Shown here piece by piece: positions 1 through 8,846 of a DNA stretch of 64,000 nt (the stretch's first letter is position 1; each line of letters opens with the position of its first letter). The DNA comes from Desulfobacca sp. GTDB taxonomy: Bacteria > Desulfobacterota > Desulfobaccia > Desulfobaccales > Desulfobaccaceae. The stretch covers positions 44,311 through 108,310 of the forward strand of contig DYEV01000022.1 of NCBI GenBank assembly GCA_020725545.1, written 5' to 3'. A program made the position numbers and the translations under genes. The notes below the pieces were generated by a model. That model did not search any database. It saw only the letters and a program-made list of their open reading frames with translations, and was not told the origin of the DNA.

Positions 1-841
1 GGTTGGCAGCCCGGGGACAGCTCGGTTGGGTGGCGATATTCGGGTTATGGGCCAAAACCTCGTCAACGGCTACTTCAATTTCCTGGCCATCCCGTAATTC
101 CACGATCACGGTCCGGTTGATAACATTTTGCCGGATGATTTTGCCTTCCCCTTGGGGCAGGGTTACGGCTTTCCCCACCTTGGGGAAGCCAGCCTTCAGG
201 TCCAAGTAAGTCTGATATTCATACGTTAAACAACACATCAACCGGCCGCAGGAACCGGAGATCTTACCAGGATTGAGGCTCAGGTTCTGCTCCTTGGCCA
301 TGCGCACCGAGACCGGGGCGAAATCCTGCAAAAAAGTGGAACAACAAAAGGGCCGACCGCAGTTGCCCAGTCCGCCGATCATCTTGGCCTGATGGCGCAC
401 CCCGATCTGCCGCAATTCGATGCGCGTCCGGAAGTGTTGCACCAAATCCCGGACCAACTCCCGAAAATCCACCCGTTTGGCCGCCGTGAAGTAGAAAACC
501 ATCTTGCTGCCGTCAAAGAGGCTCTCCACCCTGACCAGATGCATGGGCAACTGGCGTTTCTGAATGCACTCCTGACAGAAACGGAACGCTTCCTGCTCTT
601 TTTCGGCCAACAGGTTGGCCTGCTCAATATCCTCGGCGGTGGCCAGCCGATATACCGGCTTCAAGGGATGGATCATCAACTTGGGGCTGCGGGGCTGGGG
701 CGGACTGACCACCGTCCCAAAGGCCATGCCCTGTTCCGTCTCGACGATCACCTTATCGCCCTGGGACAAAACAAAATGACCGGAATCGAAATTATAGACT
801 TTACCGTGCGGGTGAAAACGCACTCGAACAATTTTGCTCAT
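1..841 (-). CDS. ricT: RicT/YaaT-type PSP1-domain protein (3' end outside window)
   Basis: The reading frame opens with ATG at 841 and stays open for 280 codons to the window edge, so the C-terminus is missing. The middle carries the Cys-rich PSP1 signature: GGLGNCGRPFCCSTFL near residues 155-175, then GKISGSCGRLMCCLTYE. In Bacillus, RicT (YaaT) belongs to a Fe-S-containing complex that stimulates RNase Y and phosphorelay output; its role in Desulfobacterota is not established. The start lies 8 nt after the holB stop, the usual holB-ricT neighbourhood. No strong Shine-Dalgarno precedes the start, so translational coupling to holB is likely. Family assignment is secure; cellular role is by analogy. 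Confidence 0.88.
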   Translation of the reverse strand, partial: MSKIVRVRFHPHGKVYNFDSGHFVLSQGDKVIVETEQGMAFGTVVSPPQPRSPKLMIHPLKPVYRLATAEDIEQANLLAEKEQEAFRFCQECIQKRQLPMHLVRVESLFDGSKMVFYFTAAKRVDFRELVRDLVQHFRTRIELRQIGVRHQAKMIGGLGNCGRPFCCSTFLQDFAPVSVRMAKEQNLSLNPGKISGSCGRLMCCLTYEYQTYLDLKAGFPKVGKAVTLPQGEGKIIRQNVINRTVIVELRDGQEIEVAVDEVLAHNPNIATQPSCPRAAN

Positions 842-849
842 AGTATCAA

Positions 850-1896
850 TTAAATATGCTTGGCCAGCGGCTGGCTCACCCCGGTGCCGGCAGCCGGCCG
901 CCGGGTCTGGCGCCAATACCAGGTAAAGGCATTCAAGGCCAATTCCACATTAATATTACTCCGCAACTGTCGCTGCAGCGTCTGCAGGGCCTGGAGGCGC
1001 TGCAGGATAACCGGCCGGCCCAGCTGGCTCTGCTGCCCGACCAGATCAGCCAGACGGTCTTGGTTAACAACCTGCGGGGCCGCACCCTGGCAGGCCAGCA
1101 CTAATAAATCCCGGTACCACAACTGCGCCAGGAGCAGAAAACGATGGATATCAGCCCCTTTTTTGGCTCTGACCGAGGCCCAGTCCAGGGCCTGCCCCAG
1201 GCTCCCTCCATCCAGTCCTGCCAGGTCGCTGAGCACCTGCTCCCGGGCCGCCAGGAGGGTTGCCAAATCCTCAGCCAGGGCCAGACCCAGGGACCCCCCG
1301 TGGACCGCTGCCACCAGGGTGGCGGCCTCCGGACTGAGCCCCCGGCGGGTCTGCAGTTGCTGCACCACCACAGACTGGGGGAGGGCGTTGAATACCAGGC
1401 GCCGACAGCGGGACACAATCGTGGGCAGCAGATCCCGCTCGCCGCTGGCCGTAAGAATCAGGAGATTGTTGGCCGGCGGCTCCTCCAGGGTCTTCAACAG
1501 GGCATTGGCCGCGGCCTCGTTCATGGCCTCCGCCGGTTTCAGCAAAATCACCCGCCAGACCCCGGCAAAGGGCGCAAAGCCCGTCTGGCGCCGCAGTTCC
1601 CGGATCTGCTCAATCTTGATCTGCGGATTGGCCGCCTCCCCCTCGGGAGAGATCTGCCAAAAATCCGGATGATGGCCAGCGGCAAACAGCCGGCATGACC
1701 GGCATTGGCCGCAGGCGTCCTGGTCCGGTCGCCGGTCTTGACAATTCAGTGCTTGGGCCAAGGCCAGGGCGGTGCTGCCCTTCCCCACCCCCTCGGGGCC
1801 GAGAAAGAGCAGCGCGTGGGGCATCTGCCCACTGGCCAACGCCTGCTTTAAAAAACCCAGGACCCGCTCCTGGCCCAGGAGGTCTCGAAAGAACAT
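850..1896 (-). CDS. holB: DNA polymerase III subunit delta'
   Basis: A 348-residue AAA+ clamp-loader subunit. It shows a Walker A loop (GPEGVGKGS, about residues 33-41), a zinc module of paired cysteines (CGQCRSC near 62-68) and the sensor/SRC stretch TIVSRCRR near 160. These are the hallmarks of HolB/DnaX-like clamp-loader proteins. As delta' it would help load the beta sliding clamp in the polymerase III holoenzyme. Length fits the family (about 320-350). It sits between guaA (42 nt upstream) and ricT (8 nt downstream) on one strand, probably one transcript. A dnaX assignment is unlikely because there is no tau-like C-terminal extension. Confidence 0.93.
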   Translation of the reverse strand: MFFRDLLGQERVLGFLKQALASGQMPHALLFLGPEGVGKGSTALALAQALNCQDRRPDQDACGQCRSCRLFAAGHHPDFWQISPEGEAANPQIKIEQIRELRRQTGFAPFAGVWRVILLKPAEAMNEAAANALLKTLEEPPANNLLILTASGERDLLPTIVSRCRRLVFNALPQSVVVQQLQTRRGLSPEAATLVAAVHGGSLGLALAEDLATLLAAREQVLSDLAGLDGGSLGQALDWASVRAKKGADIHRFLLLAQLWYRDLLVLACQGAAPQVVNQDRLADLVGQQSQLGRPVILQRLQALQTLQRQLRSNINVELALNAFTWYWRQTRRPAAGTGVSQPLAKHI

Positions 1897-1938
1897 GGTG
1901 TTTTGGTTGGCAGATGCCAGGTTGGGGTTCCTGATGCT

Positions 1939-3486
1939 TTATTCCCACTCAATAGTGCTGGGCGGCTTGGAAGAAATATCATACACTACCCGGTTGACGC
2001 CCTTGACTTCGTTGATCAATCGGTTGGCCAGGTGCGCCAGAAAATCATAAGGCAGGCGGGTCCAATCTGCGGTCATGGCATCCGTGGAATCCACCACCCG
2101 CAGGGCCACCACGTTTTCATAGGTGCGTTCATCGCCCATCACTCCCACCGTCTTGATGGGCAGGAGCACGGCAAAGGCCTGCCAGACCTGGCGATAAAAA
2201 CCTTGGGCCTTCATCTCCTCCAAAACGATGGCGTCCGCTTCCCGGAGGACGGCCAGCCGGGCGGGGGTTACTTCCCCCAGGATACGGATGGCCAGCCCTG
2301 GACCGGGGAAGGGGTGGCGCCAGATCATTTCTTCGGGCAGCCCCAGCTCCTGGCCCACCTCCCGGACCTCATCCTTGAAGAGTTCCCGGAGCGGTTCGAT
2401 GAGTTCCAAAGGCATAACCTCTGGCAGGCCGCCCACATTGTGATGGGTCTTGATGGTAGCCGACGGCCCCTTGAAGGAAACGCTTTCGATAACGTCGGGA
2501 TAGAGGGTGCCTTGGGCCAAGTATTTCACTTTGCCGAGTTTCTTTGCTTCTTCCGCAAAAACTCTGATAAATTCCCGGCCGATGCGCCGGCGTTTTTCTT
2601 CCGGATCGACCACCCCGGCCAGCAGGGCGAGGAAGCTGGCGCTGGCATCCACATAAATCAAGTTGAGATGATAATGCTCCCGGAAGAGTTGCACCACCTT
2701 CTCGGCCTCACCCTTGCGCAGCAGGCCGTTGTTCACAAAGATGCAGGTTAACTGCTCCCCGATGGCCCGATGCAAGAGCACGGCCGTCACCGAGGAATCA
2801 ACGCCGCCGGAAAGGGCGCAGATGACCTTGTCTGTCCCCACCCTCTCCCTCAGATTCTTGGTGGTCGCGGCCACAAAGGACTGCATCGTCCACAACGGTT
2901 GCAGGCCGCAGATGGTATAGAGGAAGTTGGCCAGCACCGTCTTGCCGTTGGGGGTATGCTGCACCTCGGGGTGAAACTGGACGCCGTAGATCCGTCGGGC
3001 CCGGTCTCGCACCGCCGCCACCGGACAGGCATCCGAAGAAGCGATAACCTCAAAGCCCGGCGCCAAAGCCTCGACCCGATCCCCATGGCTCATCCAAACC
3101 GTTTCGGTGGGGGCCAAGCCGGCCAAAAGATCATGGTGATCCGCAATGTATAGCGTCTTGCGGCCATACTCCCGAGCCTCGGCCGGCGCCACCTGGCCGC
3201 CCAGGATGTGGTTCAGCAATTGCAGGCCATAACAGATCCCTAAAACCGGGACCCCCAACTCCAACACCTCTCGACCCACCAAAGGCGCCTCCGGTTCGTA
3301 CACACTGCGGGGACCGCCAGATAGGACAATACCCCGGGGGGCAAAGGCCTTGATGGCCTCCAGGCTCATCAAGTAGGGGTGAATCTCGCAATAGACATGC
3401 AGTTCCCGGATGCGCCGGGCAATGAGTTGGGTATATTGCGAGCCAAAGTCCAAAATGAGGATTTTTTCTTGATGGGGATCAATCAC
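1939..3486 (-). CDS. guaA: GMP synthase (glutamine-hydrolysing)
   Basis: A 515-residue enzyme that converts XMP, ATP and glutamine to GMP, the last step of guanine nucleotide synthesis. The N-terminal class I glutamine amidotransferase has [18 protein letters not shown], the nucleophile motif GICYGLQ and the HPEV histidine. The ATP-pyrophosphatase domain has the P-loop LSGGVDSS near residue 230. The C-terminal dimerisation domain ends with KPPSTIEWE, the usual terminus of GuaA. Length is normal. guaB is not adjacent; the upstream neighbour is an unrecognised gene 86 nt away. Confidence 0.97.
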   Translation of the reverse strand: MIDPHQEKILILDFGSQYTQLIARRIRELHVYCEIHPYLMSLEAIKAFAPRGIVLSGGPRSVYEPEAPLVGREVLELGVPVLGICYGLQLLNHILGGQVAPAEAREYGRKTLYIADHHDLLAGLAPTETVWMSHGDRVEALAPGFEVIASSDACPVAAVRDRARRIYGVQFHPEVQHTPNGKTVLANFLYTICGLQPLWTMQSFVAATTKNLRERVGTDKVICALSGGVDSSVTAVLLHRAIGEQLTCIFVNNGLLRKGEAEKVVQLFREHYHLNLIYVDASASFLALLAGVVDPEEKRRRIGREFIRVFAEEAKKLGKVKYLAQGTLYPDVIESVSFKGPSATIKTHHNVGGLPEVMPLELIEPLRELFKDEVREVGQELGLPEEMIWRHPFPGPGLAIRILGEVTPARLAVLREADAIVLEEMKAQGFYRQVWQAFAVLLPIKTVGVMGDERTYENVVALRVVDSTDAMTADWTRLPYDFLAHLANRLINEVKGVNRVVYDISSKPPSTIEWE

Positions 3487-3572
3487 GTCGCCGTTGCCTC
3501 ACAAACTGCTGTCATTGATTTTCTAAAGATTATTGTATCCTTAAAACCCGACCGCGGAAAGGGAAAACTGCT

Positions 3573-4643
3573 TTATAAGCCCAGGGGCCTGATGAACCGC
3601 TGTTCTAAGGTGCACTGCAGAATGTCCGTCTCAGCTTCCGCCAAGGCCGCCCACTCCTGTTCCAACTCCCGGGCGGTCTGCCGCAGACGCTGCAGGGCCG
3701 CCTGCCGGGCGGTCTCGATAACCTCCCAATCCCGGGTTTTCTGCAGGTCCCAGAAGGCCGGCTCCAATTCCGGCATGAGATAGGGATAAAAACCCGGCCG
3801 CCAGGCCAACAACAGCGCCAGTTCCGGCAGATCCCGCCGCTCCATAATATGCGCCAAACGGCCCCAATCATTCAAATCTGCCAAAGCGTCTTTCAGAGCC
3901 CGGACCCAGCGCTCCACCTTGGAGTGCGGCAGGCGTTGGACGATTTCCGGCAAGACAGACTGCAAAGTCGGTTCCAGAGCTTCGCCGATCTCATGGCGGA
4001 TGAGCGCTTCCCCCTGAGCGGCCAACATCGCCCGAAAAGAGTGCTCATAGTGCTCCGGCTTTTGCAGCCAGGCGGCCGGCTCCAGACCCCGAGCCGCCAG
4101 GGCCACCTTGAAATAGATATTGTTCTGTTTAGTGGGATCGGCCAGATGATCCCAAAGATAAAAAGCCAAAGGTTCGGTGCGCAAGTAAATTACTGCACCC
4201 TGGCGTAAGGCCGGAGCCGCGTCCATATCCCGGGCCAGTTCCTGACCCAGGGTCAGGATCGTCAGGCCATAGCGCTGCTCCGTCTCCCACAATTCGCCCA
4301 AAAAACACATGGGCGCCATCCCGTGGGTGAAGCCGGCCCCATAGGCCAGCCCCTCTGTGGCGACGATGGTGTTCAGTTCCGCCACCGCAAAGGGGTCCCA
4401 CCGTTGGTCCTGCCACCGCAGGTCCTGCAGCTCTGTGGCCCTCAGAGCGTTCCAGGCCTCTTCCTGCTGGGCGATCCAGGCCAGGACTTCCTGGGGATCG
4501 CCCTCTTGCCAGGGCTGCAGCCCCCGCTCCCATTTATACAACTGCCGCAGCCGCAGCAGCATGCCGCAAAGAGAGTAATAGCCCACCTGCCCGGCCGTGG
4601 CAATCTGACAGTTGGCCTGCACCTGCTGGACCAATTCTAACAT
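3573..4643 (-). CDS. Conserved-looking protein of unknown function
   Basis: A 356-residue soluble protein that I do not recognise. It has no signal peptide or membrane segment and is rich in Leu, Ala, Glu and Trp. The central part (about residues 95-175) looks the most constrained, with a Gly-rich GAGFTHGMAPM segment and several aromatic positions. The rest is predicted mostly helical. Codon use resembles neighbouring core genes, so it is probably a real, vertically inherited gene. It lies 86 nt upstream of guaA on the same strand and may share its transcript. No catalytic motif is evident and I assign no function. Confidence 0.75.
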   Translation of the reverse strand: MLELVQQVQANCQIATAGQVGYYSLCGMLLRLRQLYKWERGLQPWQEGDPQEVLAWIAQQEEAWNALRATELQDLRWQDQRWDPFAVAELNTIVATEGLAYGAGFTHGMAPMCFLGELWETEQRYGLTILTLGQELARDMDAAPALRQGAVIYLRTEPLAFYLWDHLADPTKQNNIYFKVALAARGLEPAAWLQKPEHYEHSFRAMLAAQGEALIRHEIGEALEPTLQSVLPEIVQRLPHSKVERWVRALKDALADLNDWGRLAHIMERRDLPELALLLAWRPGFYPYLMPELEPAFWDLQKTRDWEVIETARQAALQRLRQTARELEQEWAALAEAETDILQCTLEQRFIRPLGL

Positions 4644-4745
4644 GGTTTTTTTTCAGCCTTGGACTCGGGAAAATTGACTTTCTTGCGAAAATATCTATAC
4701 AATAACCATCGTTGCCTTAGTCCGCAACCAGATCGGCATCCCCAG

Positions 4746-4805
4746 GAGCGCCGACCTCCGGTCGCATCTGCAAAAGTGGTAGCGGCGACCTCCCGGTCGG
4801 CATAG
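4746..4805. repeat. REP-like palindromic intergenic repeats (two units)
   Basis: Two short imperfect palindromes occur just before the acyl-CoA synthetase gene. One is around GCGCCGACCTCCGGTCGC; the other is GTAGCGGCGACCTCCCGGTC followed by GGCATAG. Both follow the plan GCGnCGA-CCTCC-GGTCGGC. Relatives occur near 6990, 8318, 22128 and 23735, always between genes. They resemble REP/BIME-type elements. No REP-associated transposase is in the window. Confidence 0.6.
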
Positions 4806-4814
4806 GTATTCACC

Positions 4815-6887
4815 ATGGATAAATTATTCGCCCCCCAAGCCGTCGTCCTGGTCGGCGTCTCCCGGCGGATCGGCGTCGGTGCCTACAACGGCCTGGAAAT
4901 GCTGCTGCGCTATGGCTATCAAGGGCGGGTCTACGTCGTCCATCCCCAGGCCGACGAGATCCTGGGCCATAAAGTCTATCCCCGGGTGGAGGATCTCCCC
5001 GAAATCCCGGACCTGGCGGTCATCGCCGTGGGCCGGGATCTGGTCCTCTCAGTGGTTGAGGAGTGTCTGGCCAAAGGCATCCGTTGGCTGGTGATCATCA
5101 CCCAGGGTTTTGCCGACGCCGATACCCAGGGCCGGCAGCTCCAGGCCAAGTTGGTGGCCGCGGCCCGCCAACACCAGGCCCATATTATCGGGCCCAATAC
5201 CATGGGCGTCCTCAACGCCCATGCCCATTTTACCACGGCCTTTGTGGACCTCATCTGCCCTGCCGCTCCCCCGCCGGTGGCCTTGGTGGCCCAGAGCGGC
5301 GCCCCCCAGGTGGGGGCCGAATCCTTCACCGGTCCTCTGGGCAAGGCCGTGGATCTGGGGAACGCCGCGGATGTGGGCTTCCCTGAGGTCCTGGATTACC
5401 TGGAACAGGACCCCCAAACCCAGGTCATTGCCCTGCATATCGAAGGGTTGAGTCAAGGCCGCCGTTTTCTGAACACCGCCGCCCGGGTAAATCGCCGTAA
5501 ACCCATCGTTATCCTCAAAACCGGGGTCAGTGTGGCCGGCGCCCAAGCTGCCCTGTCCCATACCGGCTCCCTAGTCGGCCAGGATCAGGTCTTCACCGCC
5601 GCCTGCCGGCGGGCCGGCCTCACCCGGGTCCACAGCGCCCAGGATCTGCAGGATACCATCCTGGCCTTCCGGAAGCTGCCGCCCATGCGGGGGCCTCGGG
5701 TCGGTATTGCCACCCCCAGCGGCGCCCTGGGCATCATCGCCCTGGACGCCCTCAGCCGGGAGGGCCTGCAGCCCGGCCCCCTGCCGGAACGCATCGTCCG
5801 GGAGGTGGAGCCCCAAGGCCCCTATTGGCACGCCCTGCATAATCCCGTGGACCTTTGGCCCATCGGCATGCTCACCGGCGACTTTCTCAAGATCGCCGGT
5901 CAGACGCTCGCCGCCTTCTTGGAGGATAACCACATCGACGGCGTCCTCTGCATGCTCCCGGCCATCGGTTCGCCCCTGCACAGCAATATCCTGGCCACCC
6001 CGGAGTTCTTTGCCAACCTCCGCCTGGACCGCCATCAGAAGCCGGTGACAGTGGCCCTCTACGGCGACGCCCGGGAAACGGTCCGGAACTCCCTCGGCCA
6101 GGTCCCTGGCGTGGCCTGCTATTTCTCGGTGGAACAGGCCGTCCACGCCCTGGGTCAACTCCACCGCTACCATCAGGCCGTCTCCCGGCCGCCGGAGAGC
6201 TGGCCCGAACCGGCCCCGGCCAACCCCGGCCACCCCCCCGCCGCTGCCATCGTCTTGGGCCAGGCGGCCCTGGATTTCCTGGCCGGCCACGGCCTCCCCA
6301 CCGCAGCCGGCCGGCTTACCCACTCCCCGGCCGAAGCCGCAGAGGCTGCCGCCGCCCTGGGCTTCCCGGTGGTCCTGAAGGTCATCTCCCCCGATTATCT
6401 TCACAAGGCTGATCAAGGGGGCGTCGTCCTCAATCTCCAGGATGAGGCCGCGCTCAGAGCCGCGTTTCAGCGCCTGCAACCCCTGCTCAAAGCCGCCGCC
6501 CCCGGCGCCGCCGCCGGCCTCCTGGTGCAAAAACAATTGTCCGGTCGGGAACTCCTCCTGGGCCTGAAACAGGATCCCGCCTTTGGCCCGATCATCATCT
6601 GCGGCTTCGGCGGCACCTACACCGAACTCTGGCAGGATACCGCCCAGACCCTGGCCCCCATCACCCTGGCCCAGGCCCATGACCTCCTGGCCTCCCTCCG
6701 CTCCTACCCCCTCCTCACCGGCTATCGGGGCGAACCCCAGGTGGACCTGGAAGCCATCTGCCAGGCCATGGTCAATCTCGCTGAAGTGGGGCTGGCTTAC
6801 CCCCACCTCCAGGAACTGGACCTCAATCCCCTCATCGCCACCCCCCAAGGCTGTTGGGCCGTAGACGCCCGCCTGGTCTGGCGGTGA
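4815..6887 (+). CDS. NDP-forming acetate/acyl-CoA synthetase, fused alpha-beta type
   Basis: A 690-residue enzyme of the ADP-forming acyl-CoA synthetase superfamily, interconverting acyl-CoA plus NDP and phosphate with acid, CoA and NTP. Residues 1-125 form a CoA-binding Rossmann domain (GVSRRIGVGAYNG at the start, GPNTMGVLN near 127). Residues 140-450 are succinyl-CoA-ligase-like domains containing SHTGSLVGQ, the position of the phospho-histidine. Residues about 460-690 are an ATP-grasp domain with FPVVLKVISPDYLHKAD. No C-terminal GNAT domain is present, so it is not a Pat-type lysine acetyltransferase. The acyl substrate cannot be read from sequence; acetate or a branched/aryl acid are both possible. 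It appears monocistronic. Confidence 0.9.
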   Translation: MDKLFAPQAVVLVGVSRRIGVGAYNGLEMLLRYGYQGRVYVVHPQADEILGHKVYPRVEDLPEIPDLAVIAVGRDLVLSVVEECLAKGIRWLVIITQGFADADTQGRQLQAKLVAAARQHQAHIIGPNTMGVLNAHAHFTTAFVDLICPAAPPPVALVAQSGAPQVGAESFTGPLGKAVDLGNAADVGFPEVLDYLEQDPQTQVIALHIEGLSQGRRFLNTAARVNRRKPIVILKTGVSVAGAQAALSHTGSLVGQDQVFTAACRRAGLTRVHSAQDLQDTILAFRKLPPMRGPRVGIATPSGALGIIALDALSREGLQPGPLPERIVREVEPQGPYWHALHNPVDLWPIGMLTGDFLKIAGQTLAAFLEDNHIDGVLCMLPAIGSPLHSNILATPEFFANLRLDRHQKPVTVALYGDARETVRNSLGQVPGVACYFSVEQAVHALGQLHRYHQAVSRPPESWPEPAPANPGHPPAAAIVLGQAALDFLAGHGLPTAAGRLTHSPAEAAEAAAALGFPVVLKVISPDYLHKADQGGVVLNLQDEAALRAAFQRLQPLLKAAAPGAAAGLLVQKQLSGRELLLGLKQDPAFGPIIICGFGGTYTELWQDTAQTLAPITLAQAHDLLASLRSYPLLTGYRGEPQVDLEAICQAMVNLAEVGLAYPHLQELDLNPLIATPQGCWAVDARLVWR

Positions 6888-7182
6888 GCGCCGAACACCG
6901 AGGCCAAGGGCCAGGAGCCAGGGCGGCGGAGCCTCAATCCCTGTCAGCCTCAACAGCTTGCCCCCCAGATCAGGAAGAGGTATCTTTTCGTGGAGCGGGC
7001 CTCCGTGCCCGCCCGAACCTGCCAGTTGCGGCAAGCGTCAATTTGCCTGGTTCGCAGCTGACTCGCTTGCTTGATCTAGAATACCAAGTTCAGGGTGCGA
7101 TAAAATAAAGTTCCGTTGCAACTCCTTTAAAAACTCGAGTATCTAAACCAAAAACCGGAAACGGTATAATCGGCTCCCTTTC
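6888..7182. other. Intergenic region with a short palindrome
   Basis: No convincing ORF is visible. It contains one REP-like hairpin (GCGGGC at 6995-7000 against GCCCGC at 7007-7012, loop CTCCGT). It becomes AT-richer in the last 100 nt before the ABC permease gene, where TTGCAA near 7113 and TATCTA near 7140 could be promoter hexamers. That promoter is too weak to annotate separately. Confidence 0.4.
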
Positions 7183-8325
7183 ATGCTTACCGCCATCTGC
7201 AACCGCCTCCTCGCCCTGCTGCGCAAAGAATATCTCCAGTTTTTCCGGGACCGGGCCCTCATCGGCATCGTCCTCTATGTCTTTACCATCGAGATCTATC
7301 TGGCCGGCACCGGCTTCAACATCGAAGTGCGCAATTACCCCACCGCCGTTTTTGACCGGGACCGGACCCAATGGAGCGTCCAGCTCGCCGAAAAATTCCG
7401 GCTCCCCCATTTTCGGGTCACCGGCCTCATCACCTCCGAGGCCCAGATGGTGGACCTATTAAATCGCGGCGAGGTGTCTTTGGTGGTGGTCATCCCCCAC
7501 GGCTTTGCCCGCTCCTTGGCGGAGCACAACCAGGCGGCTATCCAGGCCGTCACCGACGGCACCCTGTCCAATACCTCCCTGCTGGCCCTGGGCTATACCG
7601 CCCAGATCGCTCAAAACTTTGCCCAGGAGCTGGGCCAACGGCTCGGCCGGGTGCAGCCCAAACAAACAGACCGGCCACCCCGGGTGGAGGTCAAACCCCG
7701 GGTCCTCTTCAATCCCAACCAAAGGGGGGAATGGTTCGCCGGCCTCATCGAACTGTTCAGCGTCATCACCCTGGTCTCCCTCCTGCTGCCGGCCGCCGCC
7801 ATGGTCCGGGAAAAGGAATCCGGCACCATTGAACAACTCCTGGTGACGCCGGTCCGGCCGGTGGAGATCATGGCCGCCAAGATCATCTCCATGGCTTCCA
7901 TTGTCATCATTGCCTCGCTCCTCAGCCTTTTCCTGGTCATCTTCCCGGTCTTCGGCCTGCCCTGGCGGGGCAGCCTCCTCCTCTTTCTTGCCGCCACCAA
8001 CCTCTACGTCTTCTGCGCCACCGGTTTCGGTATGTTCATTGCCACCCTCTGCCGCAACCTGCCCCAAACCATCCTCCTGGTCATCATGATCATCGCCCCC
8101 ATCCTCTTCCTGTCCGGCTCCTGGACCCCCATCGAGGCCATGCCGCCCCTGTTGGCCGCCATCACCTACCTCTCCCCTCTGAAACACTACCTGACCATCG
8201 GCTACAACATCCTCCTTAAAGGCGCCGGCCTCCGCGCCCTCTGGCCGGACTTCCTCAATCTCAACCTCATCGGCTTCGGCCTCTTCACCCTCTGCGCCTT
8301 GCAATTCCGCCGCCAGTTCTCCTGA
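7183..8325 (+). CDS. ABC-2 type transporter permease (YhhJ/DrrB-like)
   Basis: A 380-residue inner-membrane protein with ABC-2 permease architecture. It begins with a cytoplasmic N-terminus (LLRKEYLQFFRDR) and one membrane segment at about residues 24-45. A large extracytoplasmic domain of roughly 130 residues follows, then five C-terminal hydrophobic segments from about 190 onward. The cytoplasmic loop EKESGTIEQLLVTPVRPVEIMAAK is typical of ABC-2 exporters. Such proteins export drugs, polymers or lipids with a separate ATPase. No ATPase gene lies on either side, so the partner must be encoded elsewhere. The TGA stop falls inside the first unit of the downstream repeat cluster. Confidence 0.88.
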   Translation: MLTAICNRLLALLRKEYLQFFRDRALIGIVLYVFTIEIYLAGTGFNIEVRNYPTAVFDRDRTQWSVQLAEKFRLPHFRVTGLITSEAQMVDLLNRGEVSLVVVIPHGFARSLAEHNQAAIQAVTDGTLSNTSLLALGYTAQIAQNFAQELGQRLGRVQPKQTDRPPRVEVKPRVLFNPNQRGEWFAGLIELFSVITLVSLLLPAAAMVREKESGTIEQLLVTPVRPVEIMAAKIISMASIVIIASLLSLFLVIFPVFGLPWRGSLLLFLAATNLYVFCATGFGMFIATLCRNLPQTILLVIMIIAPILFLSGSWTPIEAMPPLLAAITYLSPLKHYLTIGYNILLKGAGLRALWPDFLNLNLIGFGLFTLCALQFRRQFS

Positions 8326-8457
8326 TCGGCACCGCCACCCCCCCATCTCCCGCAGCGCCGATCTCCTGATCGGTGGCACCGCCACCTCCCCATCTCCCGT
8401 AGCGCCGATCTCCCCATCGGCATCCGGCAGGCACAGACCTCCAGGTCTGTGCCTGCC
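8318..8457. repeat. Tandem palindromic repeat cluster ending in a perfect hairpin
   Basis: Units of 44 and 47 nt start at 8318 and 8362, and a partial third starts at 8409. Each begins TCTCC(T/C)(G/C)ATCGG. Units 1 and 2 contain the self-complementary core GGCACCGCCACC or GGTGGCACCGCCACC and end CCCG(C/T)AGCGCCGA. The cluster closes with a perfect 15-bp inverted repeat, 8426-8440 (GGCAGGCACAGACCT) against 8443-8457, with a CC loop. The first unit covers the permease stop codon. It could act as a transcript-end or mRNA-stabilising structure; no T-run follows. Confidence 0.7.
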
Positions 8458-8846
8458 TATCTCTATGTCAACCTTGCTATGCGTAAGGCCAAGCCCCGAA
8501 GCCCGGCCCCCAGTCCCTGGTGTGTTATGTTATTTTTATCATCCCAAGGTGACACCTTAACCAACAACATTGGCGGTTGGGGGGGAGAGGGCCGGGTGTT
8601 CTGCTCCAAGGCCTCCTCTCAAAGCACTTTTGCAAAAACTGGCAAGCTCCCTGATGGCGGGAACTGCGGTGCAGGCTGGCAGCTGCCGGGAAGCCAAGGA
8701 TTTTTCTTATCCCTCGTCCTTCTTCCCTTTTGCCTAAATAAAAAGATGCGTCTGGAGGTTTGAGATCAGGAAGAAAATGGCGGGCACTCCTGGCGGGCGG
8801 CCGGCGCCGCCCCGCCAGGGAGCGGTTCAAAGGCGAGTTAGTCGCG
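8458..8846. other. Intergenic region, no gene seen
   Basis: About 390 nt between convergent genes. It contains G-rich and mixed sequence and no ORF with a plausible start and composition. I see no RNA gene or clear terminator. Confidence 0.4.

Noticed and set aside
860..1672. A 270-codon plus-strand frame opposite holB
   Set aside because: Antisense of holB; Arg/Ser-rich translation typical of a shadow.
5571..7034. A 487-codon open frame on the minus strand
   Set aside because: It is the antisense shadow of the acyl-CoA synthetase gene, caused by GC-rich codon bias, and has low-complexity Gly-rich translation.
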